48,998 bases of DNA from JAYVYM01 sp046593925 (GTDB lineage: Bacteria > Actinomycetota > Actinomycetes > Mycobacteriales > SCTD01). The first letter of the stretch is position 1. Every line of letters begins with the position of its first letter. A program made the position numbers and the translations under genes. Shown in pieces: positions 29,023 to 37,939 of the stretch. The notes under the pieces were generated by a model, which was not told where the DNA came from, searched no databases, and was given only the letters and a program-made list of their open reading frames with translations. Location of the stretch: contig JBKJQN010000093.1 in assembly GCA_046593925.1 (NCBI GenBank), positions 1-48,998 on the forward strand. Reading direction: 5' to 3'.

Positions 29023-29727
29023 TCAGACGAGTCGGCGTACACCGGGTAGGTCGACACCGACGGTGGCGGTGACGCGCTCGGCTGCGGCGGCCACCGGGTC
29101 CAGTGCGGCGGGGACGAGTATGAGCGCGGCACCCGCGGCAAGCGGCGCCAGCAGCCCCACGATCAGACCGTCTGCCGAGGACGGTGGCAGCACGGTGAGG
29201 ACCCGGTCGGCGGCGGTCAGGCCGACGTCGCGCAGCGCTGGTACGGGGGCGCCGGCCTGCTCCACCGACCAGCCGGTTGCGGCCGGGACGCCCAGCACGT
29301 CGCCGTACGACGGTAGCTCCGCGCCGGCGTCGAGCACCATGGCGGGCAGGTCGCGCAGGCGACCGCCGAGCGGGGAGGTGGAGACCGCGAATACGTCGCC
29401 GTCGCAGGCGTCCAGCGCCGCGGCCGCTTCGACAGCGGTGACGAACACGACCTCGCAGCCGACCAGGCCGGCCGGGCTGGCGGCGACGACAACGGTGGCG
29501 CCGGCGGCTGCGGCACCGACCAGCAGCGTGACGGCCTGCCAATGCAGCGGGAGCAGCAGGCCGACCCTCGACGGCGAGCCGTGCGCGTGCAGCAGGTTGG
29601 CGGTCTTGGCAGCCCAGTTGGCAGCCGTCGTACCGGACAGCTCCACCCGCGCCGGGCCATCCAGCAGCGTCAGGAGCGGTTGGGCGGGATCGCGGGGCCC
29701 GAGCAGGGCGCCGCTCAGTCGACGCAC
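29023..29727 (-). CDS. TIGR03089 family protein (AMP-ligase N-terminal-like)
   Basis: A 234-residue protein resembling the N-terminal part of an AMP-forming acyl-CoA synthetase without its catalytic C-terminal part. Visible are the opening LLTLLDGPARVELSGTTAANWAAKTANLL, VGLLLPLHWQAVTLLVGAAAAGA and ADRVLTVLPPSSADGLIVGLLAPLAAGA, the usual pattern of TIGR03089 in actinobacteria. No adenylation motif is complete, so it may be regulatory. GTG 29727 overlaps the LCP stop by 13 bases, so it is translated from the same message as the LCP gene. Confidence 0.88.
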   Translation of the reverse strand: MRRLSGALLGPRDPAQPLLTLLDGPARVELSGTTAANWAAKTANLLHAHGSPSRVGLLLPLHWQAVTLLVGAAAAGATVVVAASPAGLVGCEVVFVTAVEAAAALDACDGDVFAVSTSPLGGRLRDLPAMVLDAGAELPSYGDVLGVPAATGWSVEQAGAPVPALRDVGLTAADRVLTVLPPSSADGLIVGLLAPLAAGAALILVPAALDPVAAAAERVTATVGVDLPGVRRLV

Positions 29728-31367
29728 CCGTCGTTGGCTGCGGTCTCCGTCGGCAGGGGTGCGGGGGCCGGGGTCGTCGGGGCAGGGGCTGGAACGGCGG
29801 TCCCGGCCACCGTCACGGGTACCAGCCCGGCGAACGACGTCCCGACCACGATCTCCACGGTGCCCGTCAGTGCCGGGTCGGCCTCCAGGGTCGAGCCCGG
29901 CACGGCCGCCGCGAGCGTTCGGGCGGCCTCGGCCCGGGTCGGGCCGTAACGCACCAACGTGCCCGTCGAGCCGGTGCCGCGGTTACCCGGGGAACCGATG
30001 ACGACGAAGCCGCCGCGCGTCAGGTCCTGCGCCGCCGTACGGCCCAGGCCCGCGGCGCCGGAGCCGTTCAGCACCGAGACGCGGACGGCCCCCGGGGCAA
30101 CGGTGAGCGGCGCTGCCGCGCTCGCGGCCGGACCTCGCGCCGGATCGTCCGGCGCGCGGTCCTGCTTCAGCCCGTCGAACAGAGCAGCCATCTTCGGGGC
30201 GTCGAGAAGGACGACGTCCTGGCCGTCGCGGCTGCCGCTGATGGTCGTGAACGGCGCGGTGGCGAAGGTGACCCCGCCGGCGTTGAAGTTGCGCAGCCGC
30301 AAGGCGAGCTGCGTCAGACCGGCGCCCTGCAGGGACTCGTCGACGGAGACCGAGGAGGTTGCGGCGTCGAGGAACCCGTTGAGCTTGAACGGGTTCAGCA
30401 GGGTGCCGGAGCTGAGCACTTTGCGCGTGATGGAGCCGATGAAGGCCTGCTGGCGCTTGATGCGGTCGATGTCGCCGTTCGTCAGTCCGTACCGCTGTCG
30501 CACGAAGGCAAGCGCCTGGGCACCCTGGATGGTCTGTCGGCCGGCCTTGAGGTCGATGCCGGAGTTGCTCTCCTTGGCGTCGTGCTTCAGGCAGACCTCC
30601 ACGCCGCCGAGCTTCTCCACCATGGTCTGGAACCCGGCAAAGTCGATCTGGACGTAGTTGTCAACCCGGATGCCCGACAGCTTCTCCACGGTCGCTTTGA
30701 GCAGCGCCGGCCCGCCCTCATTGATCGCACTGTTGATCTTGGCCGAGTGCTCCGGGAAGAACTTGCCGGTCTTCGGGTCCGTGAACGCCGGGATGCTCAC
30801 GTAGCTGTCGCGCGGGATGCTGACCAGCTGGGCCTTGTCGCTGTTGGCGAACAGGTGGGCGAGGATCACGGTGTCGGAGCGCTGGCCGGACGTGAACTGC
30901 GCGCCCGTGCCCTGGAACTGCGCGCCCGTCGTGGCGCGGGTGTCGGAGCCGACGAGCAGCACGTTGCGGGCGCCGCGCGGTGCGGCGGCGGGCTGGGTCA
31001 GACCGGGCAGCGCCTGCGTGAGACCAGGGATGCGCGCGATGTTGCCGTCATACCGGCGGAAGAGCACGTAGCCCAGGACTGCCATGGCGAACAGCACCAC
31101 GGACATGACGACCGCGATCCACGACAGGATCCGCGCCGCCCGGCCCCGCCGACGGGGCGGCGCGGAAGGCGGCGGCGAGCCACGGCCCTTGCGCGTCCGC
31201 CGTCCAGCTGTGCCGGGGCCGCGGGGATCCAGGTGCGCAGGCAGCCCGGCCGCGCCGGGGCCTCTCCCGGCAGGAGTCCGGTCGGTGGGGACGGGGCCCG
31301 CCAGGGAGACGCCGACCTGGGCGGATGGCGCGGGGGGCCCGCCGTCGGACTGGCTCACCGGTCTCAC
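29715..31367 (-). CDS. LytR-CpsA-Psr (LCP) family glycopolymer ligase
   Basis: Membrane enzyme that transfers lipid-linked glycopolymers to peptidoglycan. Residues 1-80 are a proline/arginine-rich cytosolic part; one membrane helix follows at about 82-103; the LCP domain then shows RNVLLVGSDTR, QRSDTVILAHL, AQLVSIPRDSYVSIP, KINSAINEGGP, ALAFVRQRYGLTNGDIDRI. A LytR_C domain (VRVSVLNGSGAAGLGRTAA) and a Pro/Ala/Thr tail end the 550-residue protein. The catalytic-site Arg and Asp residues are visible. GTG 31367 has GAGGAG six bases upstream. Its place at the edge of a glycan export cluster fits attachment of that glycan to the wall. Confidence 0.95.
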   Translation of the reverse strand: MRPVSQSDGGPPAPSAQVGVSLAGPVPTDRTPAGRGPGAAGLPAHLDPRGPGTAGRRTRKGRGSPPPSAPPRRRGRAARILSWIAVVMSVVLFAMAVLGYVLFRRYDGNIARIPGLTQALPGLTQPAAAPRGARNVLLVGSDTRATTGAQFQGTGAQFTSGQRSDTVILAHLFANSDKAQLVSIPRDSYVSIPAFTDPKTGKFFPEHSAKINSAINEGGPALLKATVEKLSGIRVDNYVQIDFAGFQTMVEKLGGVEVCLKHDAKESNSGIDLKAGRQTIQGAQALAFVRQRYGLTNGDIDRIKRQQAFIGSITRKVLSSGTLLNPFKLNGFLDAATSSVSVDESLQGAGLTQLALRLRNFNAGGVTFATAPFTTISGSRDGQDVVLLDAPKMAALFDGLKQDRAPDDPARGPAASAAAPLTVAPGAVRVSVLNGSGAAGLGRTAAQDLTRGGFVVIGSPGNRGTGSTGTLVRYGPTRAEAARTLAAAVPGSTLEADPALTGTVEIVVGTSFAGLVPVTVAGTAVPAPAPTTPAPAPLPTETAANDGCVD

Positions 31368-31730
31368 CGCTGGCTCCTCGCGTCAGTGGCCTTCGGCAGG
31401 CCGGTGCCGGTGCCGGTGCCGGCACCGCTCGCTCCAACGGTCGGAGCATCCCCCGGTGAGGACGACTCAGGGCGCTCACGGGTTCCGCAGCCGCTGGTGC
31501 CAGACTACCGTTCCGCCCCCGGCGGGTCGAAACGAGCTGCCCGCGGGTCGCCGGAATGGCACCCGATCGCCGTCCACAGCAGGGCAGACGACGGCAACGG
31601 CTGGGACTGATGTGCTGGGACTGATGTGACAGGGGAGAGTCACTGTCGGATTCGACACGGGGTGTTCTGGGCGGGATAGCCTGCCACCCGTCGCGCACCT
31701 GGCGCGAGTTGATCTCGCGGGGAGCCCCCT
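31368..31730. other. Divergent intergenic region between LCP and lipoprotein genes
   Basis: About 360 bases without a gene. It contains a short GCCGGT hexamer repeat near 31405-31425, a 14-base tandem duplication (31600-31613 and 31614-31627), and a possible plus-strand promoter with TTCGAC at 31651 and TAGCCT at 31677. I see nothing else. Confidence 0.55.
31651..31682 (+). promoter_or_regulatory. Weak candidate promoter for the lipoprotein gene
   Basis: TTCGAC (31651-31656) and TAGCCT (31677-31682, fitting TANNNT) are 20 bases apart, a little long for a sigma-70-type pair, about 50 bases ahead of the gene. Low certainty. Confidence 0.25.
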
Positions 31731-31745
31731 ATCCGCACCGCCCTG

Positions 31746-32432
31746 GTGGCTCTTCCGGTGCTCCTGCTGCCTCTGGTGGCCTGCTCGGCCGATCCGGCGC
31801 CCCGCCCGGTCGCCCGCGGGACCACGGCCCCCGGGGAGCCGGGCACGACGCAGCCGCCTGTGCCCGGCGGCCCGCCGGTGTCGTCCGCGCCCGGCCGCAG
31901 CTCGGGTCCGGCCGCGACGGGTCCACCGCCCACCGGCCGGCCCCCGGCCCCGAGCCCCACCCGTCAGCCTCCGGAGGACCCGCTGGCATCTTTGCCGCCG
32001 CTGGAGACGGCGCCGCCCGTGGGCGCGCCGGTCTGCCAGGCCGCCACGCTGTCCGTTGCCGACGCCGACGCGGTCTACACCTCGGACGCCGTCCTGGAGC
32101 TGTTCACGGTGCGGACCACTGGCCCGGACTGTCAGCTCGAGCCGGCCTACCCCGAGGTGCAGGTGCTCGACGCCGCCGGCAGTTCGCTCGGCGCGGTGGC
32201 GCAGGGCGGCCTCGGGCTGCCGGCGCCCGGTCCGGACCCGATCACGCTCAGTCGCTCCACGAGCCTGTCGTTCTACCTGGCGACCACACGCGACGGCTCC
32301 TGCGTCGGCGCCACGACGGTGGTGGTCACCCTGGCCGGCTCGGGTGGCGCGCTGCGTACCGCGACCGGCCTGAAGGTGTGCGCCGGTGCCCTCGCCGTCG
32401 GCCCTGTGCAGCGACTCGGGGACAGGGGTTGA
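31746..32432 (+). CDS. DUF4232-like lipoprotein
   Basis: Secreted lipoprotein of unknown role. The lipobox LVAC lies soon after a hydrophobic stretch (ALPVLLLPL). A proline-rich linker of about 75 residues follows, then a DUF4232-type beta domain of about 135 residues with Cys in GAPVCQAATLSV, GPDCQLEPAYPEV, GSCVGATTVVV and LKVCAG, probably two disulfides. The first conventional start, GTG 31746, leaves no positive n-region and has no ribosome site. An in-frame ATC at 31731, with GGGGAG six bases before it, would give the textbook signal start MRTALVALP. It may therefore start at ATC. Confidence 0.8.
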   Translation: MALPVLLLPLVACSADPAPRPVARGTTAPGEPGTTQPPVPGGPPVSSAPGRSSGPAATGPPPTGRPPAPSPTRQPPEDPLASLPPLETAPPVGAPVCQAATLSVADADAVYTSDAVLELFTVRTTGPDCQLEPAYPEVQVLDAAGSSLGAVAQGGLGLPAPGPDPITLSRSTSLSFYLATTRDGSCVGATTVVVTLAGSGGALRTATGLKVCAGALAVGPVQRLGDRG

Positions 32433-32544
32433 CCGGCGGGCGCGCGTCACGTCGGGGGCTGCTGTGGCGGCGGACCGCTCAAGGTCGGCTGGCCGATCTC
32501 CGATCCCTGCTGTCACCGGCCCGCCCCGACGCACGGAGATCTCT

Positions 32545-34386
32545 GTGACCACGACGTCCCGCCCGGCCCCCCGCGTGACCGGGCCGGCTGGTCGGCACCC
32601 CACGCTCAGCTGCCGCCGCTCCCTGATCGCGATCGCGCTCGGGGCCGGCCTGGTCGCGGCGTTGCCAGGCGCAGCGTCGGCCGCCCCGCCGCTGCCGACG
32701 GTCGCGCTGCCCACCGGGGTCGAGGACCTGCAGCCCTACGTCGGCCAGGTGGGCTGCGACCCGGTCGCCAAGCCCGGGGTGCTGGCCTTCCAGGCGATGC
32801 TCATGAACAGCTACCGCGACACCGGGTCCTACGGCATCGTCAGCGACTGCGGTATCGGCGGCCAGAGTGAGCACAAGGAGGGCCGCGCCTTCGACTGGAA
32901 GGCCGCCATCACCAACCCGTCGAACGCCGCCGAGGTGAAGGAGGTCCTCGACTGGCTGACCATGACCGTCAACGGGGTGCCCGCGGCGAACGCGCGCCGG
33001 CTCGGCATCATGTACATGATCTGGAACCGGCAGATCTGGGGGTCCTACGCCATCGACCAGGGCTGGCGGCCGTACAGCGGCGCCTCCCCGCACACCGACC
33101 ACGTGCACTTCTCGTTCGGCTGGAATGCCGCGTACAAGACGACGTCATGGTGGACCGGCAAGGTCGCGCCGATCATGTACGGGCCGTACGTCACCGCGCC
33201 GCCCACCCGCACCTCGGTCACGCCGGTCCGCTCGCCCGGCAACTTGAAGGTGCTTGCCCTGTACGGGTCGACGACCCTGCAGCAGGGCAGCACGGGCACG
33301 GCGGTCGCGGTCCTGCAGGCCACCCTCGGCACGACGGCCGATGGCGACTTCGGTCCCAACACCGCTGCGAAGGTCCGCCAGTTCCAGGCCGACGAGGCGA
33401 TGCCGGCCGACGGCGTCTGGGGGCCGGCGTCCTGGGCCCGCCTCTACCCGCCGCCGGTCGACCCGTTCGGCGTCGCCGAGAACGGCAGCATGAGCCAGCT
33501 GCAGGGCTGGGTCGCCGACCTCGACACCCGGTCGCCGCTCACCGTCCAGCCTTCGGTGGACGGCCAGGTCCAGCCGGGTACGGCGTCCGCAGCCACCCCC
33601 CGCCCCGACGTCGCCAGCAGCTACCCGGGCGCGGCCGCCTTCGGCTATGTCCTGCCCGTCGACGTCCCGGCCGGTACGCACAGCGTGTGCGCGGTCGCCG
33701 CCAACGTCGGCCCCGGCAGTACCGCTCCGGCCGGCTGCCGTTCGGTCACCGTCGCCACGGCCGACACCCGAGCAGGCCACTGGGTCAACGCGCTCTACCG
33801 CGACTTCCTCGGGCGGGCCTCCGACCAGGGCGGCCTTGACTACTGGTACGGGCAGCTCCAGAGCGGCGCCGTCCCCACCCGCGAAGCGCTGGCTCTCACC
33901 TTCGCGCGAAACGACGAGTACCTCAACATCGTCGTCACCCGCCTCTACGCGCAGGTGCTCGATCGCCAACCCGATGTCGGCGGCCTCGCGTGGCGTCGGG
34001 CCTTGGCCGGCGGCGCGTCCCCCGCCGTGATCGCGTCGGCGTTCTACGCCTCGCCGGAGCGGTACGCGGCGGCGGGCGGCACGGACGGGGCCTGGGTCGA
34101 CGGGCTGTACACCTCGGTACTCGGCCGGGCCGCGGACCCGGCGGGCCGGCAGCACTGGGTGGCGCAGACGGCCAGCCAGGGTCGGCAGGCCGTCGCCGAG
34201 ACGTTCTACGCCTCACCGGAGTCGTTGGCCCGCCGGATCCAGGCGCTCTACCAGACGCTGCTGGGCCGGCCCGCGGATCCCGCCGGGCTGGCCGGTTGGC
34301 CGGCCCAGGTCCGTGACAGGGGCGACCTGGTGTTGGCGTCCTCGCTGGCCGCGTCGCCGGAGTACGACGCCCGCGCCCAGCGCTGA
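32545..34386 (+). CDS. Secreted M15-like peptidase with PG-binding domain and DUF4214 repeats
   Basis: A 613-residue exported protein. The signal peptide spans about residues 1-50 (SLIAIALGAGLVAALPGAASA). Residues 55-215 form an M15/ARB_07466-like domain with the zinc motifs SEHKEGRAFDWK and HTDHVHFSF, so a D,D- or L,D-carboxypeptidase on peptidoglycan is plausible. A PG_binding_1 domain follows (GSTGTAVAVLQATL...DGDFGPNTAAKVRQFQ), then a beta domain, then four DUF4214 half-repeats from about 411 to the end, each with LY-x3-LxR-x-x-D-x-x-G-L. GTG 32545 has GGAG six bases upstream. It may remodel peptidoglycan where the exported glycan is attached. Confidence 0.9.
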   Translation: MTTTSRPAPRVTGPAGRHPTLSCRRSLIAIALGAGLVAALPGAASAAPPLPTVALPTGVEDLQPYVGQVGCDPVAKPGVLAFQAMLMNSYRDTGSYGIVSDCGIGGQSEHKEGRAFDWKAAITNPSNAAEVKEVLDWLTMTVNGVPAANARRLGIMYMIWNRQIWGSYAIDQGWRPYSGASPHTDHVHFSFGWNAAYKTTSWWTGKVAPIMYGPYVTAPPTRTSVTPVRSPGNLKVLALYGSTTLQQGSTGTAVAVLQATLGTTADGDFGPNTAAKVRQFQADEAMPADGVWGPASWARLYPPPVDPFGVAENGSMSQLQGWVADLDTRSPLTVQPSVDGQVQPGTASAATPRPDVASSYPGAAAFGYVLPVDVPAGTHSVCAVAANVGPGSTAPAGCRSVTVATADTRAGHWVNALYRDFLGRASDQGGLDYWYGQLQSGAVPTREALALTFARNDEYLNIVVTRLYAQVLDRQPDVGGLAWRRALAGGASPAVIASAFYASPERYAAAGGTDGAWVDGLYTSVLGRAADPAGRQHWVAQTASQGRQAVAETFYASPESLARRIQALYQTLLGRPADPAGLAGWPAQVRDRGDLVLASSLAASPEYDARAQR

Positions 34387-34397
34387 CGACCTCAGCG
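34381..34397. terminator. Short hairpin between convergent stops
   Basis: CGCTGA and TCAGCG, containing both stop codons, pair around a five-base loop. Only six base pairs and no T-run, so a weak two-way terminator at best. Confidence 0.3.
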
Positions 34398-35375
34398 GGC
34401 GGGCGTCACCAGGTAGGCCAGCGTGTAGCAGTCCTCGACCGCGTCGTACAGCCCCGGATGCTCGATGAGCTCGGTGAGGTCCCAGTTTCGCGTGCCGGCG
34501 GACGCAGGCATGTAGCCGATGCCCTGTGCGCGCAGCACGTCGAGGCCATGGTCGGCGAACAACGCCATCAGCTGCGGATGGGTGTACTCGATCTTGTGGT
34601 CCGGGTTGATGAACTCGGTGCCCAGCAGCTCGCACTCGATCTCGGTGAGCCGCCGGTTGGGCGTGTCGAGCGCCAGCGCGCCGCCGGGCGCCAGCAGCCG
34701 GCGGACCTGCGTGAGCAGCAGGCCGCCCTCCTCCTGGGTGATGTGCTCGAAGGTCTGGCCCGACACGATCAGGTCGAAGCTGCCGTCGGCGAGGTCGTCG
34801 AGGTCGACCATCGAGCGGAACAGGTAGCGCACCGGCCCGTTGTCCGACATCAGGTCCTGGTTCTCATCGACCTGGTACAGCTCGTGCCGGTCGTCCGACG
34901 GCAGGTCGATGATGATCAGCTCATCGAACTGGTACGGGTAACCCATCACGAGCAGCGACCCGAGCGGGGAGCCGAGGGCGGTGCCGCCGAGATCCAGGAT
35001 GCGCCGGGCCCGGGGCATGCTGCGGGTCCACGTCATCCGGCCGCGGTGGAACGTCTCGAGCGCGATCCGCGGGGTGTCACCGGCCAGTGCCTCGGGCGAT
35101 CTGCGCAGGATGTCGAGCAGCTCCTCGCGGGTCATCCCGCGGCCGAGCTCGCCAGCCCAGTGCGTCCGGCCGTGAGCGTCGGCACTGCGGTGCAGCACCT
35201 CCAGATAGGCCCAGTCGACCCAGTCGGCGTCGCCGAGCGCCGCGACCCGGCGGCGCTCGGCCTCACGGGCCAGCCGGCCGGTGACCCGGGCGCTCTGCGA
35301 CGTGGTCCAGGGCAGCGCGTGGTCGCCCAGGCGGTCGACGACACGGTCTGCCCAGGTGCTCAGCACGCGTGACAA
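34392..35375 (-). CDS. SAM-dependent methyltransferase with N-terminal DUF4214 unit
   Basis: A 327-residue protein. Residues about 50-97 match one DUF4214 half-repeat (DWVDWAYLEVLHRSADAHG...THWAGELGRGMTREELLDIL). From about 120 a class I methyltransferase fold follows: RRILDLGGTALGSPLGSLL as the SAM glycine loop, FDELIIIDLPSDD, FDLIVSGQTFEHITQEEGG and VRRLLAPGGALALDTPN. No signal peptide, so it should be cytosolic, in contrast to the other DUF4214 proteins here. Likely methylates a glycan or sugar precursor of the cluster. GTG/ATG usage: the start at 35375 is an ATG-equivalent GTG-free codon pattern I accept because it opens directly into a helix. Confidence 0.85.
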   Translation of the reverse strand: MSRVLSTWADRVVDRLGDHALPWTTSQSARVTGRLAREAERRRVAALGDADWVDWAYLEVLHRSADAHGRTHWAGELGRGMTREELLDILRRSPEALAGDTPRIALETFHRGRMTWTRSMPRARRILDLGGTALGSPLGSLLVMGYPYQFDELIIIDLPSDDRHELYQVDENQDLMSDNGPVRYLFRSMVDLDDLADGSFDLIVSGQTFEHITQEEGGLLLTQVRRLLAPGGALALDTPNRRLTEIECELLGTEFINPDHKIEYTHPQLMALFADHGLDVLRAQGIGYMPASAGTRNWDLTELIEHPGLYDAVEDCYTLAYLVTPAR

Positions 35376-35430
35376 CGGGAGCTCCTAGCAAGGTGGTGCA
35401 GCATGGCAGCACCATCTCATGGGGGGCGCC

Positions 35431-35464
35431 GCCGCCGGCCCGGGGCCGCGCCCGGGCCGGCGGC
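35431..35464 (-). terminator. Perfect 14-bp hairpin after the lectin gene
   Basis: Arms 35431-35444 and 35451-35464 are perfectly complementary around a six-base loop, four bases beyond the stop of the minus-strand lectin gene. All-GC stem, no T-run. It should end transcription of the lectin gene before the methyltransferase gene. Confidence 0.75.
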
Positions 35465-35468
35465 CAGC

Positions 35469-37724
35469 TCAGTTCGCGACCCCGGTCAGCCGGGGGTTGG
35501 CGTGGAACATCGGCCACTGCCCGTGGCCGCTCACCGTGGTGGCCCTCGAGCCCGTGAGTACGAAGTGCATCGCGACGCCGCGGTTGACCCCGTTGTAGCC
35601 GGCGACCGTCACGCCGATCGTGCCGCCCGGGTCGACGGTGACGAGTGCGGTGTTCTGCACTCCGACATAGTCCACCAGCTTGCTGACGATGCGTCCGCTG
35701 CGGCCGTCGAGGATGAACACGCCGGTCCCTGTCGGCACAAGCAGGCTCTGGTAGCCGCCGCCGAGGTCGATGCTGGTGATCGAGCCGTACACGCCGCCGC
35801 CGATCGGGGTGCGCCACAGGGTGGCTCCGGTCGCGCCGTCCAGGGCGTAGACCGACCCGCTCTGCGGGCTGCGGTTGGTGCCCTGGACCACCGCGTAGGA
35901 CCCGTTGCCCTGCACGTCGACCAGCGCCGGGCTCGCACCGGTGGGGGCGTCGAGGTCGGCCTTCCACGCCAGCCCGCAGTCCTTGTCGATCGCGAAGACC
36001 TTGTTCATGTCGGAGGCACCGGCGTAGAAGCTGCCGGTGCCAGCGACGATGCCGGTGCGGCCGCCGGACAGGATCGGGCCCACCGCCGGCGAGGACTGCA
36101 TGACCTGGGTCGTGTTGTACTGGCAGACCAGGCCGGCACTCGGTGATGTCCCCCCGAGGTTGCCGGTCGGGTTGAGGATGCGGATGTGGCCGCCGTCCTC
36201 GTACTGCGTCCCGAAGGCGTTGCCGTGCGTGGAGTCCCCGCCCTCGATGATCACGTCGGAGCCGCGGCCGTAGAGGTCGGTCAGCGCCGGGGTGCTGAAG
36301 TTGGAGTCGGCCTCGAACCACGGGAAGCCACGCAGGATCGTGCCGGAGGCGGCGCTGAACGCGTACTGCTCCTGGCCCATCGCGCCGGAGACGACGTCGT
36401 ACTGACCGCTGGCTGCCTGGAGCCGGCCCACCGCGACCGATGCCATGACGCCCGCATTCCCCGTACCGTCCGGAAAGGCCCTGAACGTGTTGTTCCAGCG
36501 CACCCGGCCGCTGCCGTCGACGGCCATCACGCCGCCCGCGTCCGGCCGGCCGGAGGTGCCGAGCCCGACGAAGACCTGCGCGGTGGTCCCACTGCCGACC
36601 ACCGACGGGGTGGAGTCGACCGCCACGCCGCCGGTGCCCACCGGCCAGCCGGGCACGGCGCCCCCGTCGTCGAGGTGGAAGGCGTAGACACCGCCGGCGC
36701 GGTCACCGACGATGGCTGCCGGCCCGCCTGCGTCGAGGGTGCCGACAGAGGGGGAGCCCAGACCGATCGGCGCGCCCTGGTCGGCGAACGCGTGCGCCCA
36801 GGTCAGCTGGAACCGGCTGTCCCCGGCCGCCTGGATGCCGCCGGCCGCGTTGGACGTCCCGGTCGAGAACAGTGAGCGGCCACCCGCGCTGTAGACGACG
36901 AAGTTGCCGTCGGACTGCACGACCGGGTGGGCGCCGGGGGACCCGCTGGTGTTCGAGCTCCACAGGGCGCGGCCACCGTCGTACATGACCAGGTTGCCGT
37001 CGTCCTGGGCCAGCAGGTAGGCCGACGGGTGCCCGCCGGTGCCGCTGCTCCAGAGCGCATCCGTGGTGGCGGAGTGCTGGTAGCTGAGCCCGAAGTTGCC
37101 ATCGGCACCCACCTTGGCCACGAAGCGCCCGTCGGGGGATGCGAACGGGCCGGCGCTGGCCCGGGGGGTGGGCGTAGGCGGGTCATAGGTCTGCGACTGC
37201 CAGGTCGGAATGCCGGCCGAGCCGTAGGCGACCTGGTTGCCGTCGGTCTGCATGACAAAGGTGCGGCTGGCGTTCGTGCCGTAGGTGAGGGTCGTCCAGA
37301 GCACCCGGCCACTCGACGAGACCAGCACGAGGTTGCCGTCGGTCTGGAAGTGCAGTGTCGCGCCCGGGTTGCCGTCGGTTCCGGTGGACCAGCGGGCACC
37401 TCGGCTGTCGTACTGCACGAGGTTGCCGTCGCTCTGCAGGAGCAGCCGGTAGATCGAGCCCGCTGAGTACAACGACTGGCCCGGGCGAAGTGCCTGACCG
37501 GCCGAGAGCGACTGCCCGGCGGACTGCACCTCCAGCTGCGGGACGCCGGCTGCCCGGGCGCCGCTGACGGGGCTCAGCAACGCCGTGACGACCATCCCGA
37601 GCAGCAGCGGCACGCTGGTGCGCCTTGCCCGGGCACCGAGACGAACCGGCCGGGTCGAGACCGAACGGCCCGTACGGGTTCTTGGCCGGACCCCGGTGGG
37701 CATAGGTGCGGACGGCATCGGCAT
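35469..37724 (-). CDS. Secreted bulb-type lectin / beta-propeller protein
   Basis: A 751-residue exported protein. A long basic n-region leads to the hydrophobic signal VPLLLGMVVTALLSPVSG, with cleavage near residue 60. Residues about 65-310 hold two bulb-type (B-lectin) mannose-binding-like domains with six marks of the form Q-x-DGN-x-V-x-Y (DGNLVQYD, DGNLVLVS, DGNQVAYG, DGNFGLSY, DGNLVMYD, DGNFVVYS). The remaining 440 residues are FG-GAP/PQQ-like beta-propeller blades (GGVYAFHLDDGG, GGVMAVDGSGRVRW, GSVYALDGATGATLW). ATG 37724 has GAGAGG six bases upstream. Next to GDP-mannose-pathway genes, it may bind the cell's own glycan. Confidence 0.9.
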   Translation of the reverse strand: MPMPSAPMPTGVRPRTRTGRSVSTRPVRLGARARRTSVPLLLGMVVTALLSPVSGARAAGVPQLEVQSAGQSLSAGQALRPGQSLYSAGSIYRLLLQSDGNLVQYDSRGARWSTGTDGNPGATLHFQTDGNLVLVSSSGRVLWTTLTYGTNASRTFVMQTDGNQVAYGSAGIPTWQSQTYDPPTPTPRASAGPFASPDGRFVAKVGADGNFGLSYQHSATTDALWSSGTGGHPSAYLLAQDDGNLVMYDGGRALWSSNTSGSPGAHPVVQSDGNFVVYSAGGRSLFSTGTSNAAGGIQAAGDSRFQLTWAHAFADQGAPIGLGSPSVGTLDAGGPAAIVGDRAGGVYAFHLDDGGAVPGWPVGTGGVAVDSTPSVVGSGTTAQVFVGLGTSGRPDAGGVMAVDGSGRVRWNNTFRAFPDGTGNAGVMASVAVGRLQAASGQYDVVSGAMGQEQYAFSAASGTILRGFPWFEADSNFSTPALTDLYGRGSDVIIEGGDSTHGNAFGTQYEDGGHIRILNPTGNLGGTSPSAGLVCQYNTTQVMQSSPAVGPILSGGRTGIVAGTGSFYAGASDMNKVFAIDKDCGLAWKADLDAPTGASPALVDVQGNGSYAVVQGTNRSPQSGSVYALDGATGATLWRTPIGGGVYGSITSIDLGGGYQSLLVPTGTGVFILDGRSGRIVSKLVDYVGVQNTALVTVDPGGTIGVTVAGYNGVNRGVAMHFVLTGSRATTVSGHGQWPMFHANPRLTGVAN

Positions 37725-37939
37725 GGAGGGCCTCTCGAAGCACGCAGACCGCAGGGTCGGCGGAGTCGGGTCAGGGGGCGACGGAGCCGACGTGCCCGGG
37801 TCGGGCGCGGTGGAGGGCTCCCCCCGGTCACCACATGACATCGGCCGCGTGCGGTGGCCGCTTGAGGCGTCTTGCCGGCTGCGGCAGACCTGGGACCGCC
37901 TGCACAGCACTGAGCAGGCGCTCCCGGCGCCCGGGTGAC

